DNA from: Ga0077555 sp964500805
GTDB lineage: Bacteria; Pseudomonadota; Alphaproteobacteria; Rhizobiales; Hyphomicrobiaceae
DNA: 64,000 nucleotides
Assembly: GCA_964500805.1 (NCBI GenBank)
Contig: CAZCQH010000007.1
Span: 62,001 to 126,000, forward strand
Direction of reading: 5' to 3'
The translations under genes were made by a program, and so were the position numbers. The notes under the pieces are model-generated. The model was not told where the DNA came from and did not search any database. It was given only the letters and a program-made list of their open reading frames with translations. Shown piece by piece: positions 63,966 to 64,000 of the stretch (position 1 is the first letter of the stretch; each line of letters starts with the position of its first letter).

Positions 63966-63981
63966 TGATTCACGTGAAACA
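63966..63981. promoter_or_regulatory. Candidate parS (ParB/Spo0J-binding) site
   Basis: TGATTCACGTGAAACA matches the 16-bp parS consensus TGTTTCACGTGAAACA at 15 of 16 positions, including the central TTCACGTGAA palindrome. It lies in the A/T-rich right end of the window. Sites of this quality cluster near the chromosomal replication origin. Confidence 0.65.
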
Positions 63982-64000
63982 TTTTTGGGCGGCGAAGCGA

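Overview
The window looks like chromosomal DNA of a GC-rich alphaproteobacterium, most likely of the order Hyphomicrobiales (Bradyrhizobiaceae/Xanthobacteraceae-like). Evidence for this is the plsX-fabH-ihfA-merR cluster, a ubiquinol-cytochrome c chaperone, an NDUFS4-type complex I subunit, a two-domain cold-shock protein, a large RNase E with a long insertion in its S1 domain, and many MDR/SDR, amidohydrolase, CoA-ligase and Tat-exported ABC binding-protein genes. Genus assignment is inference. No transposase, integrase, phage gene or CRISPR array was seen.

Layout. 0.1-10 kb: a minus-strand catabolic cluster (hydantoinase/oxoprolinase A and B subunits, an acyl-CoA ligase, an amidohydrolase), then tenA and a divergent molybdenum hydroxylase large subunit without its partners. 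10.2-16.3 kb: tRNA-Asn and a housekeeping lipid/envelope block (PPTase, MerR, ihfA, fabH, plsX, DUF177, ubiquinol-cytochrome c chaperone, bamE). 16.4-23.8 kb: an S9 peptidase lacking its N-terminal part, an AMIN-type cell-wall amidase, RNase E behind a leader of about 0.8 kb, and a 50-residue exported peptide. 23.8-34.6 kb: propionyl-CoA-type synthetase, MetE-C-like protein, a family 3 binding protein without signal peptide, two tandem Tat-exported family 5 binding proteins, and two divergent Dpp/Opp-type ATPases with no permease genes. 34.6-48.1 kb: mostly single-gene enzymes (tautomerase, MDR, ferrochelatase, CMD, ATP/ADP-type transporter, HIBADH, ketopantoate reductase, thioesterase, methyltransferase, SDR, Ldh2, flavoprotein, glyoxalase I), with several palindromic repeats between them. 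48.7-55.3 kb: cold-shock protein, DUF192, tRNA-Pro, NDUFS4-like, tRNA-Arg, a nitrate-reductase C-terminal remnant, a 58-residue very basic protein, P450, DedA, a lipoprotein. 55.5-64 kb: quinone oxidoreductase, a DUF442 phosphatase-like gene, a class III aminotransferase, parC, Gfo/Idh/MocA, NfeD and SPFH proteins, and a 15/16 match to the parS consensus at the right edge, suggesting that the replication origin is near.

The most striking observation is at 56585-57022. A DUF442/protein-tyrosine-phosphatase-like gene with a good ribosome binding site has an in-frame TGA exactly where the catalytic cysteine of the H-C-x-x-G-x-R loop belongs. The reading frame resumes with family-like sequence, and a 7-bp hairpin with a CGUGUU loop starts 10 nt after the TGA. 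This is what a selenocysteine-containing phosphatase/sulfurtransferase would look like, although a nonsense mutation or sequencing error cannot be excluded from sequence alone. Other leads are a candidate C-rich-loop small RNA, a shared promoter/operator architecture at both family 5 binding-protein genes, and two decayed genes.
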